From: Adiantum capillus-veneris
Taxonomy: Eukaryota > Streptophyta > Polypodiopsida > Polypodiales > Pteridaceae
Reading direction: 5' to 3'
NCBI GenBank assembly: GCA_014529385.2
Contig: CM043970.1
Coordinates: 65,300,496 to 65,364,495 of the forward strand
Length of the DNA stretch: 64,000 bases
The position numbers were made by a program, and so were the translations under genes. The notes below the pieces were generated by a model that ran no database searches, was not told the DNA's origin, and saw only the letters and a list, made by a program, of their open reading frames with translations. Within the stretch, counting starts at the first letter, position 1, and each line of letters starts with the position of its first letter. Positions 31,901 to 42,989 of the stretch are shown here, piece by piece.

Positions 31901-33279
31901 ATGGTCATCACCCGAAGCGAAACGGATACTTTGCATGAAGGTGATGAGCATGAGGGTGGTGAAGAAAAATTTTCCCCACCAGGAGATTTTTCTGACCCTC
32001 CCCCTTCCCATCTACGTCACGGTTTGCACCAAATCCTATGGAGGCTTTGGTCAAGTCTATGATGGACATGATGTTAAAACAAGAAGCGAATCGCGTTGCC
32101 TTGGAGCGCGAGCGCGAAGCACGCGAAGAAAGAAACGCAGCTATTGAGCGTGAGCGTGAGCGTGTGCAAGCGCGCTTGGCGGCCGAAGCAAGAAAGGAGG
32201 CGGCTGAAGAAAGATGAGCGGCTTGGAGGCCGAGCGTGAGATACAGAGAGACCTACGCATGCAAGAGTTGGTCCGAGAGGTTCTCACCGCGAAGTCCGAG
32301 CCGGCCAAAGATATTGGTAGTTCATCAAGTGGCGCAAGCCGAGATTCAAACTCCAACAACCCCGTCACAGAGAAGATTACGTTTAGTAAGTATGATGGTA
32401 AGATGGATGCTACGATTATTCATTCTTCGTTGCATCAATTTAATGCTTATTTTGCGATATCAAGAAGACAAGAAATAGCAAGGTTTTGACAGCAGCTATA
32501 TACCTTGCTGGTGATGCCATTAATTGGTACCACGCATGGCAAGAAGCACAGTTGACCGCGCACCTAGAGGAAGCCGAGGAAGGCGCGCCCCTTTCCTTCA
32601 ATTGGGACAACTTTCAAGACAAGCTCAAGGCGCGGTTTATGCCACCACACTACCTAGCACTGTTGAAAGACTATTGGCGCAGTTTGAAGCAAAATGGTAT
32701 GCCAATTATGCTTTTCTCTAATCGTGTTTTGTAGCTCGGCACCCAATTACGCAAATCCGATGATGAGCATATCAGTTCGGCACCCAATTACGCAAATCGG
32801 ACGAGTATATCAGGTTTGATGTCGAAGTCCTCGACCCAATCGATCTCAACAAGGCGGTAGTGATTGCTCTTGCACAGGAGATGAAGCACAACAAGGGAAA
32901 GCCTAAGGAAAACAAGACTTCTACAAGTACCACTCAGACTCCTCAGAACGGTAAGAATGGTAAGAACGGTAACTCTTCTAACCAATCTTCCAATAGTCTC
33001 TCAGAAAAGAACTCTCCAAATGAACCTAAGGGTAAAACTAAAACAATTGCTAAACCTAAGCTCACTCCAGATGAAAAGGCAGAACAAGGAATTTTAGGAG
33101 GATACATCACGTTGGAAGAACAAAGCATTTATTTTAAGGAAGGTCGTTGTTTTCATTGTCACATTAAGGGTCACATAAAAAGAACATGTCCTAAGCTTGA
33201 CTCTAATGAATTTAAAGAACCTACAGAACCCACTTCTTCTGTCAATGCAATAAATAAGAACACGAGTGTCACCCAAGTC
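31901..33279 (+). pseudogene. Beta gag with coiled-coil region, retrotransposon gag core and CCHC knuckle
   Basis: The ATG at 31901 reads MVITRSETDTLHEGDEHEGG. After a frameshift near 32030, MEALVKSMMDMMLKQEANR leads into a Glu/Arg-rich, probably coiled-coil stretch (EREREAREERNAAIERERER). A second break near 32215 leads to TEKITFSKYDGKMDA, then ALTAAIYLAG-type gag core (TAAIYLAGDAINWYHAWQEA, FQDKLKARFMPPHY) at 32486-32700. After a 42-bp local duplication (32736-32815) the frame from 32860 has KPKLTPDEKAEQGILGGYIT and CFHCHIKGHIKRTC. Frames change at least four times, so this copy is dead. The frame into the protease would continue across the solo LTR. Confidence 0.85.
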
Positions 33280-34749
33280 TGAAACCGGCCCGTAGGGCGG
33301 TAGGCATTGGCTTTCACCCGAAATTCTTTACTTTACACACAGAGCACTTTGCAAAGGAGACCTGTAACGGGAATTAACACTTAATCACCCACACGGCTCG
33401 GAAGCTAGAATGCTCCGAGCAGACGCCGACAACCTGTAGGCCCCAAAATTGGCGCCCCTTTCGGTATTTCTTTATTCTTTAGGAGGGTAAATTACAAGGT
33501 AAGGTCCTGGGAATCCTTCACGTGTATCCACCTAGATACCATTCGATTTGGCCAAATTTCGGTAGCATAACAGCCCCAAAACTTGCGCGAAACCAATTCC
33601 CCTGCTGGAACTTGCTTGCACTGTCGTATACCCTCTGATTCCTGTCTAAAAACAGTAAATTCAGCACGCTTTATTTACTGGTTTTTGCCCTGTTTTCAGC
33701 CCCAAACAGTCCCCTAACTGTCCTTTGCCAGTGGGGCACGATTCCCAATGATCCTGGCGTCCGTACGGCTGAAAAACAGTGAATTTACAGCGCATACACA
33801 GCGCTGATTTTGCACCTGTACGGTGAGGTTATGACCCTCACCAGTGCCTGCTTTGGAGCAGCAGTTAACTACCCCTGTTCCTGCTCAAGGAGGCTCTTGC
33901 CTCAGCACAAAAGCATGAACCCACACAACTGTACATCAGTTCAAATGAGTAGCCCTCTTGTGGGGCATCACATAACTGCACGTAGGGGAGAGAGAGAGCA
34001 GTGTGTAGTGTGCAGGGCATCACTCCTAGCACCACACTGTACATGAGAGGGAAAGGAAGCACTCCATAGCTCTTAACCTGTGACAGGTTGCAAATGAGGC
34101 CTCTCCCAGCTTAAAAATCAGCGCCCATTTTTCTGCAAGAGGAAAGTTCACGAAAATGTGACTTGGCGCATTTTCAAGCATTTTCCCGTTTCGGGTTTGC
34201 CGCTTAAAAATATCCTGACCGGTTGCCCAGTTGACTTCGCGGCAAAGTTATAAAGTGTTCCCCTAGTCATACCGGAGGTAATGACGCGAACACATTTCCC
34301 GGCCCAAAATAGCAGTTCCCTTAATTTTAGGAGATGCTTCCGTTGGGCTCCCACTGGTCTTCTGACCATCTATCCTCATTGGGACCGCATCCAAAAATGC
34401 AATGTGGCCCAACTGTCGGATACTTTTTGTTGGTAGTCCCACCTTGACTTTACGCCTTAATTGAGTTCACTTCCTAGTATCCACCAACTTGCTAAGTGTG
34501 ACGGGGGGACCTATATGATCTTGCTCTGAGCCTAGACATCCTCTTACCATACGAATTCCAGTGCCGACCACTTCTCGTCTGCGGGTGAATCTACCGTTCA
34601 CATTGGCTATACAATGTCCGACCGTTTGCTACTTCAAGAAGAGGGTCTTAAACAAATAAAATAAACCCCATTGGAAAGAAACCAACAACCAAGGTTAGCA
34701 GTTGCCACATCTCTGTGACATGGTTAATAACTGCCACGTCCTCGTGACA
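33280..34749 (-). repeat. Solo alpha LTR inside beta, target duplication AAGTC/TAGTC
   Basis: The + strand starts TGAAACCGGCCCGTAGGG and ends CGTCCTCGTGACA, a TG...CA LTR of 1470 bases. It is flanked by AAGTC (33275-33279) and TAGTC (34750-34754), four of five identical. It separates beta gag from beta protease. Removing it and one 5-mer leaves the reading frame in phase. The poly(A)-region block is at 33451-33476. Confidence 0.9.
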
Positions 34750-34754
34750 TAGTC

Positions 34755-35471
34755 TCTCATGATCCTCCCATTGATGAGTCTCTCATTAAGTGTTATGGTC
34801 ATATGAAGGGTCAGTGTTTTGTCATACTGTGTGACCTAGGCAGTATGCATGATTTGATTAGGGACTCTCTTGTCGAAAGAGCCCGCTTGGAGGTTAGCAA
34901 GACATCTCCTTTCGAGGTATCCGGCTTCTCTCCCGGTACGGACTCTCTCATCACGCACGAGTGTCTTGATGTTTTGTTCACTGTTCAACAAGCGTTCTTC
35001 CGTAGAAAATTTGTAGTCTCTCCTCTTTCAGGATGTGATATGCTTTTGGGCATTCGATGGTTTCGTGAGCATAACCCTTTCATTGATTGGGTGGAAAATA
35101 TGTTCACTTTCGAAGCAAAAAGTGACTCTCCCATTGTCATTCGTGGAGAGCAAGTTCATTCTTCATCTCTCATTTCTAATGTGCAGGCGAAGATTGAAAA
35201 GGATCCGGAGAAGGAGACTCTCTGAGTCTCTTCTTTCCCGAAGCACGACACACATGATTTGCATGATAATGATAAGCGAGATGATAAGCATGATGATTTG
35301 CATGATCAAGATGTGATTATTCACGAGCATGATGATTTGCATGATCAAGATGTGATTGTTCACAAGGATGATGGTTTAGTTGATACTTTGTTTAGTGAAG
35401 CTAACCACATTGCAAATTCGATCAATCACGAAGAACTGATCTTGGCTCTCGAGACGAGGTCCAAAGAATGA
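34755..35471 (+). pseudogene. Beta aspartic-protease domain and Asp/His-rich tail
   Basis: The frame reads SHDPPIDESLIKCYGHMKGQ, then CDLGSMHDLIRDSLVERARL (in the position of the D-T/S-G...hhh motif, here D-L-G), FEVSGFSPG, FRRKFVVSPLSGCDMLLGI and RWFREHNPFIDW, typical of a retropepsin-like domain in plant gypsy elements. It stops at 35225. In another frame 35259-35471 encodes a repeated HDDLHDQDVI-type stretch (three similar units) and then SEANHIANSIN. The order matches 15504-16180. RT should follow here but does not. Confidence 0.75.
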
Positions 35472-35727
35472 TTAGTCAACATGCATTGTTCGAGTGTTTC
35501 ATTCGTGATGGTTTCTTGTATTTTCGTCACCGTCTTTATGTGATCCCTTTTCATAGGCATGCCATATTGCATGATGAACACGATTCACTCATGAATGAGC
35601 ACGGATGTATGCGGATTACTCATGAAAAGATGACATGTTTGCATTCAAGGAATTCACATTCCATGTTTCTTCCTTGGCATGACACAGTATTCAAGCATTG
35701 GCATTTCCATTGTGATTTGCCACACTT
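35468..35727 (+). pseudogene. Beta integrase zinc-binding remnant
   Basis: FIRDGFLYFRHRLYVIPFHR, then HDEHDSLMNEHGCM and the following CDLPH resemble the first part of a Ty3-type integrase (H2C2 region), joined directly to the protease tail. This implies loss of RT and RNase H. The LINE splits the frame at CDLPH. The bases GATTTGCCACACTT at 35714-35727 are the LINE target duplication. The coding sequence resumes at 42541. Confidence 0.65.
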
Positions 35728-35872
35728 TTTTTTTTTTTCGAGAAAAAGATCCTTCTATTAGTTAATGAAAACTGCCCATAGGGCTACATCCACCTCTGCA
35801 AGAGAGGGCTACAACAAGCATGATGGGGAGACTCTCCCAATGAAAAAACAACATATATACAATGAGGCTAAA

Positions 35873-38800
35873 TCAAGAGATGGGAGGAGGGAAGAGCCAC
35901 ACAGGTTGACAGTAGTGCCATCTGAGCATCCCCTGGACTATGGTGTAGAAAGGCCCAGGTCGCCAGAGTCGAAGGAAAGCCTCGCGGCGCTCTTGCATGC
36001 GGTCGGAGCTACCTTGTAGTCCCTCAAGCTGTCCTCTGAGAGTATGGATCAACTCTAGCCAAAAGTCACGAACAGTCTCTGCTGGTGGCACAGGGCTAGC
36101 CTCAAAGATGTGGAAACAGCGGACCCGCCAGATGAACCAAAGTGTCAGGCCACTGACGAGCTCCCAACACTCCTCTCTCTCACTGCACCACTCCTGTGGA
36201 GTAAACTCTGTAGCAGGCTGGAGTGTAGGTCGCCCCCCCTGCATCACTATCATCCTGTTGGTGGAAGATACTCAAGCTGAAGTGCCGGGCCCGTGAGGGT
36301 GGACCAAGCCGCTGCCCCCCAAGTGTACTGTCGAGCCGTGGAGAGGGCAGGCATCAGCCGAAGAACTCGTAGCCACACCTGCTGGGCCGAGGGACAATCC
36401 CAAAGACAATGACGCTGACTCTCCACCAACTGGTCACAGGCTGCACATGCGGCCGAGAGACCACTATGCACAAGCCCGCTCCCTACTGCTGTGGCTCTGT
36501 GTGCAACCGGCCACTTAAACAAAGTGACGCGCCTCGGCTGTCTGGAGTCCCACAGCCTTTGCCAAAAGGCTGCCAAGAACTCGATTGTGAGGCCCTCCTT
36601 CTGCCAATGACGTGCTGCAGCGGGGCGGGCCTCTCTCTGTGCTGCAAGTATATGACATCCAAGCCGAACAGTGTACTGAAAGAAGGGGACTCCTGGGCGG
36701 TCTGCAGAAGAGAAGGGGTCCCTCCATAGCCACTCACCAGGATCCCACTGTACTCGTGCTAGTGGACAACACTCCCAAGCCCATAGCCTCCAGTGTCCTG
36801 TCTCAAGAGCTGCTGGGTCAGGGTCTATGACGCAAGTCCTCCCACAGATGCCCACAACTCGGATCCTCCAGAAACAGCACTCTGCGACTTGCGGGGCCTC
36901 CACTGCAACTCGCTGTAATCGTCCCCCACCCTGAAGCTCGAAGAACAGGGCTGGGACAGTCTCTGAGCAGGCCCTGACTGAAATGAGAACCTCCATTCGT
37001 GTGAAGGCTCCCATCCACCGGGGTGCTATTGGCTCGAGAGGCGTGAGCCACTCAGCTGGAACTGACTCTGAGATGTCCTGACACATGCTCTGCACCCCCC
37101 TCATGCCCTGTAGTAGTTGGAAACCCTGCACCTCCTCTGACAAACCTGTGAACTCTAGCCAGTCACCTAGAGAGCGCGCTGGACCTGCTGCCATGGGACC
37201 CCAAGAAACATGAGGCCGACTCCCAACCAAGTGGCCTCTCTGAGTGCTGACCATGGGGTTCCAGACGAGGGACTGCCGTAGGCGCTCCTCCGTGCATGTC
37301 GGCTGTCTTTGCTCTAGGCCACGCCGTAAGAGCTCCTAGGATTGAAGCAAACTCACAGCGAAGCGGTCCTCCAGTCTCCTGCTCAAACCAACTCGGCGCA
37401 ACTCTGTAAAGATCCATCTGGTCGAAGGTTGCCAAGGGCCTCCTGACTGAGGCACCCTGGCACGAAGCCTCTGTAGCAAGAACTCCTTCCAGGGCTCCTC
37501 GCCTTGAAGAAGTCCTCTGACGACGAACTTCCCAAGAAGGGCTCTGCCCTGCTGTGCTGGATCAATGATCCCAAGCCCTCCCTGAGAACAAGGAAGTGTG
37601 ATGACCGACCAAGCCACCTTGGCTCGGGCAATCTGAGTGTCACGACCTGACCAAAGAAAGTTCCTGATCAGCCTCTCTACCTGGCTGATACAAGAACTTG
37701 AGAAGATTTAGCAAGAAGTGATGTACCACATAGTCGCCAACAACACCTGGTTGGCAACTACTACTCTACCAGCCAGCGAAAGCCGTGCTGAGCTCCAATA
37801 TAACAGCTTTCTCCTGATGGACAGGAGAAGAGGAGCAATCTGCTGCTCGGGGGACAAGTCAAAACCAACCTGACAACCCAAGTATCGAACTGCAGTCCCT
37901 GGGGGAGTCCACCTGAAACCCTCTCCTGGCATCCAATCTGGCACAGGAGCACTGCCAACCGAGAAAGCCACTGTCTTTCTCCAGTTGATCAGTGCGCCCA
38001 ATGCACAATAGAAGGTCTCCAAAGCCTGCTCACATCTGTGTAGATTGGCCTCCTGGCCCTCTAAGTACAAGGCTGAGTCGTCGGCAAACTCAGCGTCCAG
38101 AAGCTCATCTCCCCGTATAGGGTGCTAAGCCCCTCAGACCAACCTGCTGTGACACCAAAAATCTGCTCATTGCCTCCGCATAGAACAGAAAGAGAAAGGG
38201 GGCAAGAGGACAACCCTGTCTGACCGATCGTGTGAGCATGAAGCGCTCACCTCTACCTCCTGCCAAAAGCACCCGACTGTGAGCCTGTCTGTACAAAGCT
38301 GACACCCCTCTGATCCAAGCATCTGAGAAGCCCATCCTGCGTAGAGTGCCCTTTAGAAAGTCCCAGTCAACTCTGTCGTATGCCTTCTCAAAATCGAGAA
38401 GAAGAATCACAAGGTCCTCCCCACGGAGCCGTGCCAGGGCAGAAGCCTCCCAGAAAGTGAAGATGTTGTCAAGGATACTGCGTTCCTTGACAAAACCTGG
38501 CTGAGTCCCATGTATAAGGCTCTCCAAAAGTGGCTGAATCCTCAAACTCAGAGCCTTGGCAAGAATTTTGTAGGCTGAGTTGAGGATGGTGATGGGGCGC
38601 CACTGTCGAATCTCATCCAAGGAGCCACCCTCCTTTGGAATGAGGTAAATCAGGCCCTCACTCATGCTATCTGGCATCACTCCTGTGTGCAGAATGTACT
38701 GAAAGGCACTACAAAGATCTGGGCCAAGCAGGTCCCAGTACTCCAAGAAGAAGCTGGGAGTCAGCCCATCCTCACCTAGACAGCTACCACGAGGAAGGGC

Positions 38801-40225
38801 CCTAAGAGCCGTGTGCAGCTCCTCAAGCTAAAGAGGCATCTCTAGCCTCTGGCGCATCTCCTCAGTCACAAGACAAGGCATCTGTGCCCAAACCTGCTCC
38901 CTGCATGCATCCTGCCGCTCTGACTGGGGCTCAGCCGACAGTAACTCACGGTAAAAGTCAATAGCGACTGCATGCATATCCTCGGGCTCACAAACAACTG
39001 ACCCATCGGGTCTCCTCAACGGATTGACCTTGGCATGCGAGTGCCGAGGTCCCACTGTCTCAAAAAAAGCACCAGTCACTCTGTCACCCACCTGAGTCCA
39101 CTGAGATGCCTGGCGGTGAAACGCAAACTCATGACGCCTCTCCTCTGTGCAAGCAAGCTCCTGTCGAGCCTGCTGTAATTGCTCCTCTAACCATGGACTA
39201 TCTGGATGCTGCTCCTGCATCCTCTGTAGTGAAGCAATGCCTCGTCTGAGACGCTGCTTCTCCTCTCTTGCTGCAGCCCGTCGAGCCAGAGACTCCTGGA
39301 GAAGAAAGTGGCTAAGCTGAGCTAGGCCTAAGGCCACTCTGTCTGCAGGCAGAGCCTGGCTGTCCATGCCCTCTGTCCAGAGAGCCTCTACCCTCTCTCT
39401 GAGTGCTGAGTCCAACAAGACCCGCTCTGGGATGCGAAGCATCGTGCTCCCACTCCTCTGCCCGTCTGCCACTATGAGGATCACTGGTGCATGGTCCGAG
39501 AAGGATGTCCCTGCCAGGATGCCCACTGATCCCCCCAAGTCACTGAAGTGGTCACTAGTGTAGAAGCGATCTATCCGCGATAGATTCACTCCTCCCACTC
39601 TGCGGTCCGATCTAGAGAAGGCAAGACTCTCTGGACGCCTCACAAAGCCAGAGTGCTGCCATGTATCCGAGACCCTCATAGTCATACACAACCTCTCCCA
39701 AGCTGCTAACTCGACTCCATGCACAGTAGCATGGGTGCCTCCAATCCTATTAGAAGGGTCCTCCAACATGTTGAAGTCCCCTCCTACACACCAATGGTCA
39801 GCCTGTGGCAAAGACTCAACAATCTGTGACCAGAACTCTGCACGAGCACTCGCCACATTGGGCGCATAGATGTTCAGGAAGCCCACAAGGCCACCCTGAA
39901 CCTGCATAGTAAATCACTGAGCCCTGCCTGGCATAATAATCCCTCTGCCCACAATGGCCTGCTGCAAGGAGTCCGCAATAGTCATACATACCCCACCCTG
40001 GATGCCTCCAGGTCCAAAAGCAGCTGACCAAAAGGTATCATATCGTCCACGCAAAATCTGACCACATCACCGAATGCGGCTCTCAGACAGATGGTGCTCC
40101 TGAAGCATAAGGAGATCAATCTGTCCTCCCACAAGGCAACGCTGAAGCTCCTGACGCAATCGGCCTCGCTGTCGCTGAAACTGGGGCCCACCTAGTCCCT
40201 GCACGTTCCACGAGACGATCCTCAT
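35873..40225 (-). pseudogene. LINE ORF2: AP endonuclease, reverse transcriptase and zinc-finger end
   Basis: From the ATG at 40225 (MRIVSWNVQGLGGPQ) the endonuclease has LQEHHL, NIYAPN, GGDFNMLEDP, SRIDRFYTSD and SDHAPV. RT at 37708-38746 has LIYLIPKEGG, WRPITILNSAYKILAKALS, DFEKAYDRVDWDFL, RQGCPLAPFLF and the active site FADDSALY (variant of YADD). A zinc-binding segment ACDQLVESQRHCLWDCPSA near 36385-36450 resembles zf-RVT, followed by LTLWFIWRVRC to 35873. Stops are at about 40060, 39910 and 38828. Frameshifts are near 38105 and 36250. The protein nicks target DNA and copies the LINE RNA in place. Confidence 0.88.
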
Positions 40226-40339
40226 GGGGAGCGAGAGAGAACAGATGTTGCCGCAGCAGCAAGACGGGCTATCTTCGAGGCTGGCTTGGATGGAGAGTAA
40301 TCCGCATCCGAACGTCCTCTAGATAGGCGAGACTGCATG

Positions 40340-42110
40340 TTAGTGGCTAGTCCAAGCCCAAGCAGAGCGAGCCGTGCGTAAAGCAACCTCCTCTGTCCAG
40401 GAGTCCTCATGAATGTATACATAGCAAGGCAAACACTGCGTATCAGCAAAAAAGTACACCACAATGTGTCTACATCCTGCTGAGTCTGGGGGTGTCACCG
40501 CAAACTTGGCTAGTGGCCACAAAGTCTGCAGCAAATCTGTAACTCCAAGTGATCCCATGTGGTGAGAGAACTCGAGAACCTGTGTATGCAACCATCCCAC
40601 CACTGAGTCGAGGGACCACTCTGTCTCGGTCCTACCTGAGAGGGGGAAGGAGAAACCAACTGCTGAGTCCAAGGCCTCTGTCCCCCTAGCGGCGAGGAAC
40701 AAAGCATGGACCCTGAAGCAGGCTGCCTCGTGGTTTGCTGCGGAATGGCCGAGAAAGCGAGTGAACCCGTAGTCGAAGAAATCCCAGCGGCGTCGGAGGT
40801 CAATGCTCGTCAGACCACGAGGGATAGCTGCAAGGGAAGATGTCTGAATCTGCAGAGGGGGCTGCAAGAAGGGCTGACCCTCTCACGCTAGGCGACTCGT
40901 GGCAAAGGCGCTGCCAAGAGATCTCCTAGCCGTCGGCGAGGGACCAGTCTCCTGAGATGACTGTGGAATTGGAGCAGGAGGGGGGGGGGGCGGAGGGGAG
41001 GAAAAGCGGGGTGGGGCGACAGAGGTAGAGGGGCGAGGTGGGGAGTGGACGGGAGCAGAGGGCGGGGGGGAGGATGAGGAGGAGGAGGGGAACTCTGAAG
41101 GGGGGGCGGCTGGCGAGGGTGAAGTAGGGGTGGAGGCTGGCGTAGGGGGCTCCTCCTGCTCAAGAGGACCAAAGCGGTTCCCCGTGGGAACCCACTGCTG
41201 CTGAGTAGGCACCTGAGGGCCACTCTGAGTGCCAGGCTGTCGCTGTGGCCCCTGGCGTCGACGGCCGCGGGCCTGCTGCCACCCCTCCTCCGCTGGAGCC
41301 CCTGGCTCGGAGGGTGGCTCTGAATCTGTGCGCTGTGCCGCTGGCTGTGGCTGCGGCTCAGCCTTGGCAGGTTGGGGCTGAGGCTGAGGTGCAGGTCGTG
41401 GCCTCCTCTGTGGACAGGCCTTCGCTAGGTGGCCCATCTGTCTGCAAATGAAGCACTGGTTCGGGAGACCCGAGTACTCCACACTCGTCTAAACCAACCC
41501 CCACTCACCCGAGGCAGAAGGATGACCTTCGGGAGTGTGTGGGTATCTCTGACCAAAACTCGAACTGAGGGGATGCCACCGCCTTGGCAGCTACTGATGC
41601 TGCCGTACGAGGTGACTCCAGGACAGTCCCGATGGCGGAGCCAATCCTGGAGAGAAGTGGTAGGTACTCCCTCCGTAAACCCGGAAAGCAGACTGAGATG
41701 GGGATGTCTGCCTCCGCTACTAGCACATCCGAAGTCGGGTCAAAACCATGTCGCCACTGTCGAAAGTGGGCGCGTGATGCTCGGATGGCCAGTGGACTCA
41801 TAGCTATGACCTTGGAAGCCATCTCGGAGGTCTCGAACTCGATCTGGTAGTACCCTTGTCCGAGAATCTGGACATCCAAGATCTTGCCCACCTCTGCGAG
41901 AAGGCGGGCCTGGAGAAGGTCTCGTAGCTCTCCTCTGCTAGGACGGGTGCCGAGAATTTTGCAGATGACCGAAGTCGCCTGCAAACGCTCAACCTCAACG
42001 GCTAGGCTCGCTTGCTCTGACGGCGAAAGAGCAAGTTGAATGGTGGGCTCAGCGGGGTCGGGCGAGGGGGCTTCGGATGAGTCCCTATGTGGCGGAGCTG
42101 GAGCCTTCAT
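40340..42110 (-). pseudogene. LINE ORF1: gag-like DUF4283/CCHC protein with C-terminal extension
   Basis: The ATG at 42110 reads MKAPAPPHRDSSEAP. A DUF4283-like region (LQATSVICKILGTRPSRGEL, YYQIEFETSEMASKVIAMSP) runs to about 41510, where the frame shifts. QCFICRQMGHLAKACP is the CCHC knuckle. A long Pro/Gln/Ser-rich linker follows (41400-40960). A TGA at 40883 (Arg CGA to TGA is plausible) separates the final segment, 40340-40867, which stays in the same frame and contains RRRWDFFDYGFTRFLG, ACFRVHALFLAARG and HIVVYFFADTQ. I do not recognise that C-terminal segment. The protein would bind LINE RNA. Confidence 0.75.
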
Positions 42111-42526
42111 CTGTGTCTACTGCTGTGGCGAAGAAGCGGGCGGTGAAGAGACTCTGCAACTGAGCACGCCGAGCACTGTCCGAAGAAATAGTGTTGCAGA
42201 GCCAAGTGCAGGAACCTTCGGGAATGACGAAGACAGTGGGGGGGGGGAAGGATAAGGCAGTGAGCGAGAATTCAAGGGGCAGCGGGCGGGGGGGGGAGGG
42301 GCAGCAGACAGGCTGGGGGGCAGCGGACAGGCTGGGGGGCAGTGCGAGGTGGGGGCAGCGGGCTGTTGCGCGCAAGGGCAGGCGGGGCGGGCTGGGTTGA
42401 TGCACGCGGGCTGGGCTGGGCTGGGCTGGGGCAAGGGCAGGCGGGGGACGGGAGGCAGCAAGGGGGAGGGGGGGGAAGTGATGGCGCAGCAGGGGGGGGG
42501 TCGTAGCAGTAGCGAGCGATGATACC
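42111..42526 (-). promoter_or_regulatory. LINE 5' untranslated region, very C-rich in the sense strand
   Basis: The + strand holds several runs of 7-10 G (for example 42239-42248, 42289-42298 and 42492-42500) with GGGCTGGGCTGG repeats. It could form G-quadruplexes on the antisense strand. LINE promoters lie in this position, but no specific site is recognised. Confidence 0.5.
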
Positions 42527-42540
42527 GATTTGCCACACTT

Positions 42541-42989
42541 GATTGATTTAGATCAGAAAGTCAAGATTCGACCCCATTGTTTCCGCGTGTTTGATGAAAG
42601 GTTTGGCACTCCGTCTCTGTGTTCATCTACATTGCATGCACTGTTTGTTCGAAAGACTAGAATTTTTGCAGTCACTTTACATGGAATGGGCATGTTCATG
42701 TTTTTGTGTTGGAAGTGGGTTCAAGAATTTTCATCCTCGGAGATTCTTGAAGAAGGTAGACACATGACTATCGACGAAGTTGAAGCATTGAAGGAGTCAC
42801 AGATGACTTTGTGTCGCTTTCAACACGGCCTAAAGATGCCAGCATTGTAGACCTTTATGAAGTTCAAGTATCGCATGAACCACGCATCAGAGTGGGCCGG
42901 TGAAGAGTCCTTTCCAGGATTCCAGACGCTGTTGGCGATCTCCCTCGACGCCATACAGTTCGGTACCAATACCTCACTTTGAAAGGAGA
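42541..42989 (+). pseudogene. Beta 3' internal end, chromodomain-like tail and polypurine tract
   Basis: The reading resumes after the LINE as DLDQKVKIRPHCFRVFDE, EILEEGRHMTIDEVEALKE and, after a stop at 42848, a FMKFKYRMNHASEWAG stretch similar to a chromodomain core (alpha: [16 protein letters not shown]). The section between is not recognised. TTGAAAGGAGA just before 42990 is a purine tract. The same order is seen at 4780-5610 on the minus strand. Confidence 0.6.

Larger units (their letters stand above)
35726..42526 (-). mobile_element. 6.8-kb LINE retrotransposon with 14-bp target duplication
   Basis: GATTTGCCACACTT flanks it at 35714-35727 and 42527-42540. A 13-base T run at 35726-35738 is its poly(A) tail on the minus strand. 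It carries ORF1 (42110 to about 40340) and ORF2 (40225 to 35873). The 5' region (42111-42526) is extremely G-rich on the + strand. It is more GC-rich than its surroundings. It inserted in the beta integrase/chromodomain region and appears full length, but has frameshifts and stops in both ORFs. Confidence 0.92.

Noticed and set aside
35717-42530. Possible host genes in the GC-rich block
   Set aside because: All long frames on the minus strand are LINE ORF1 or ORF2, and the + strand frames are shadows of these.
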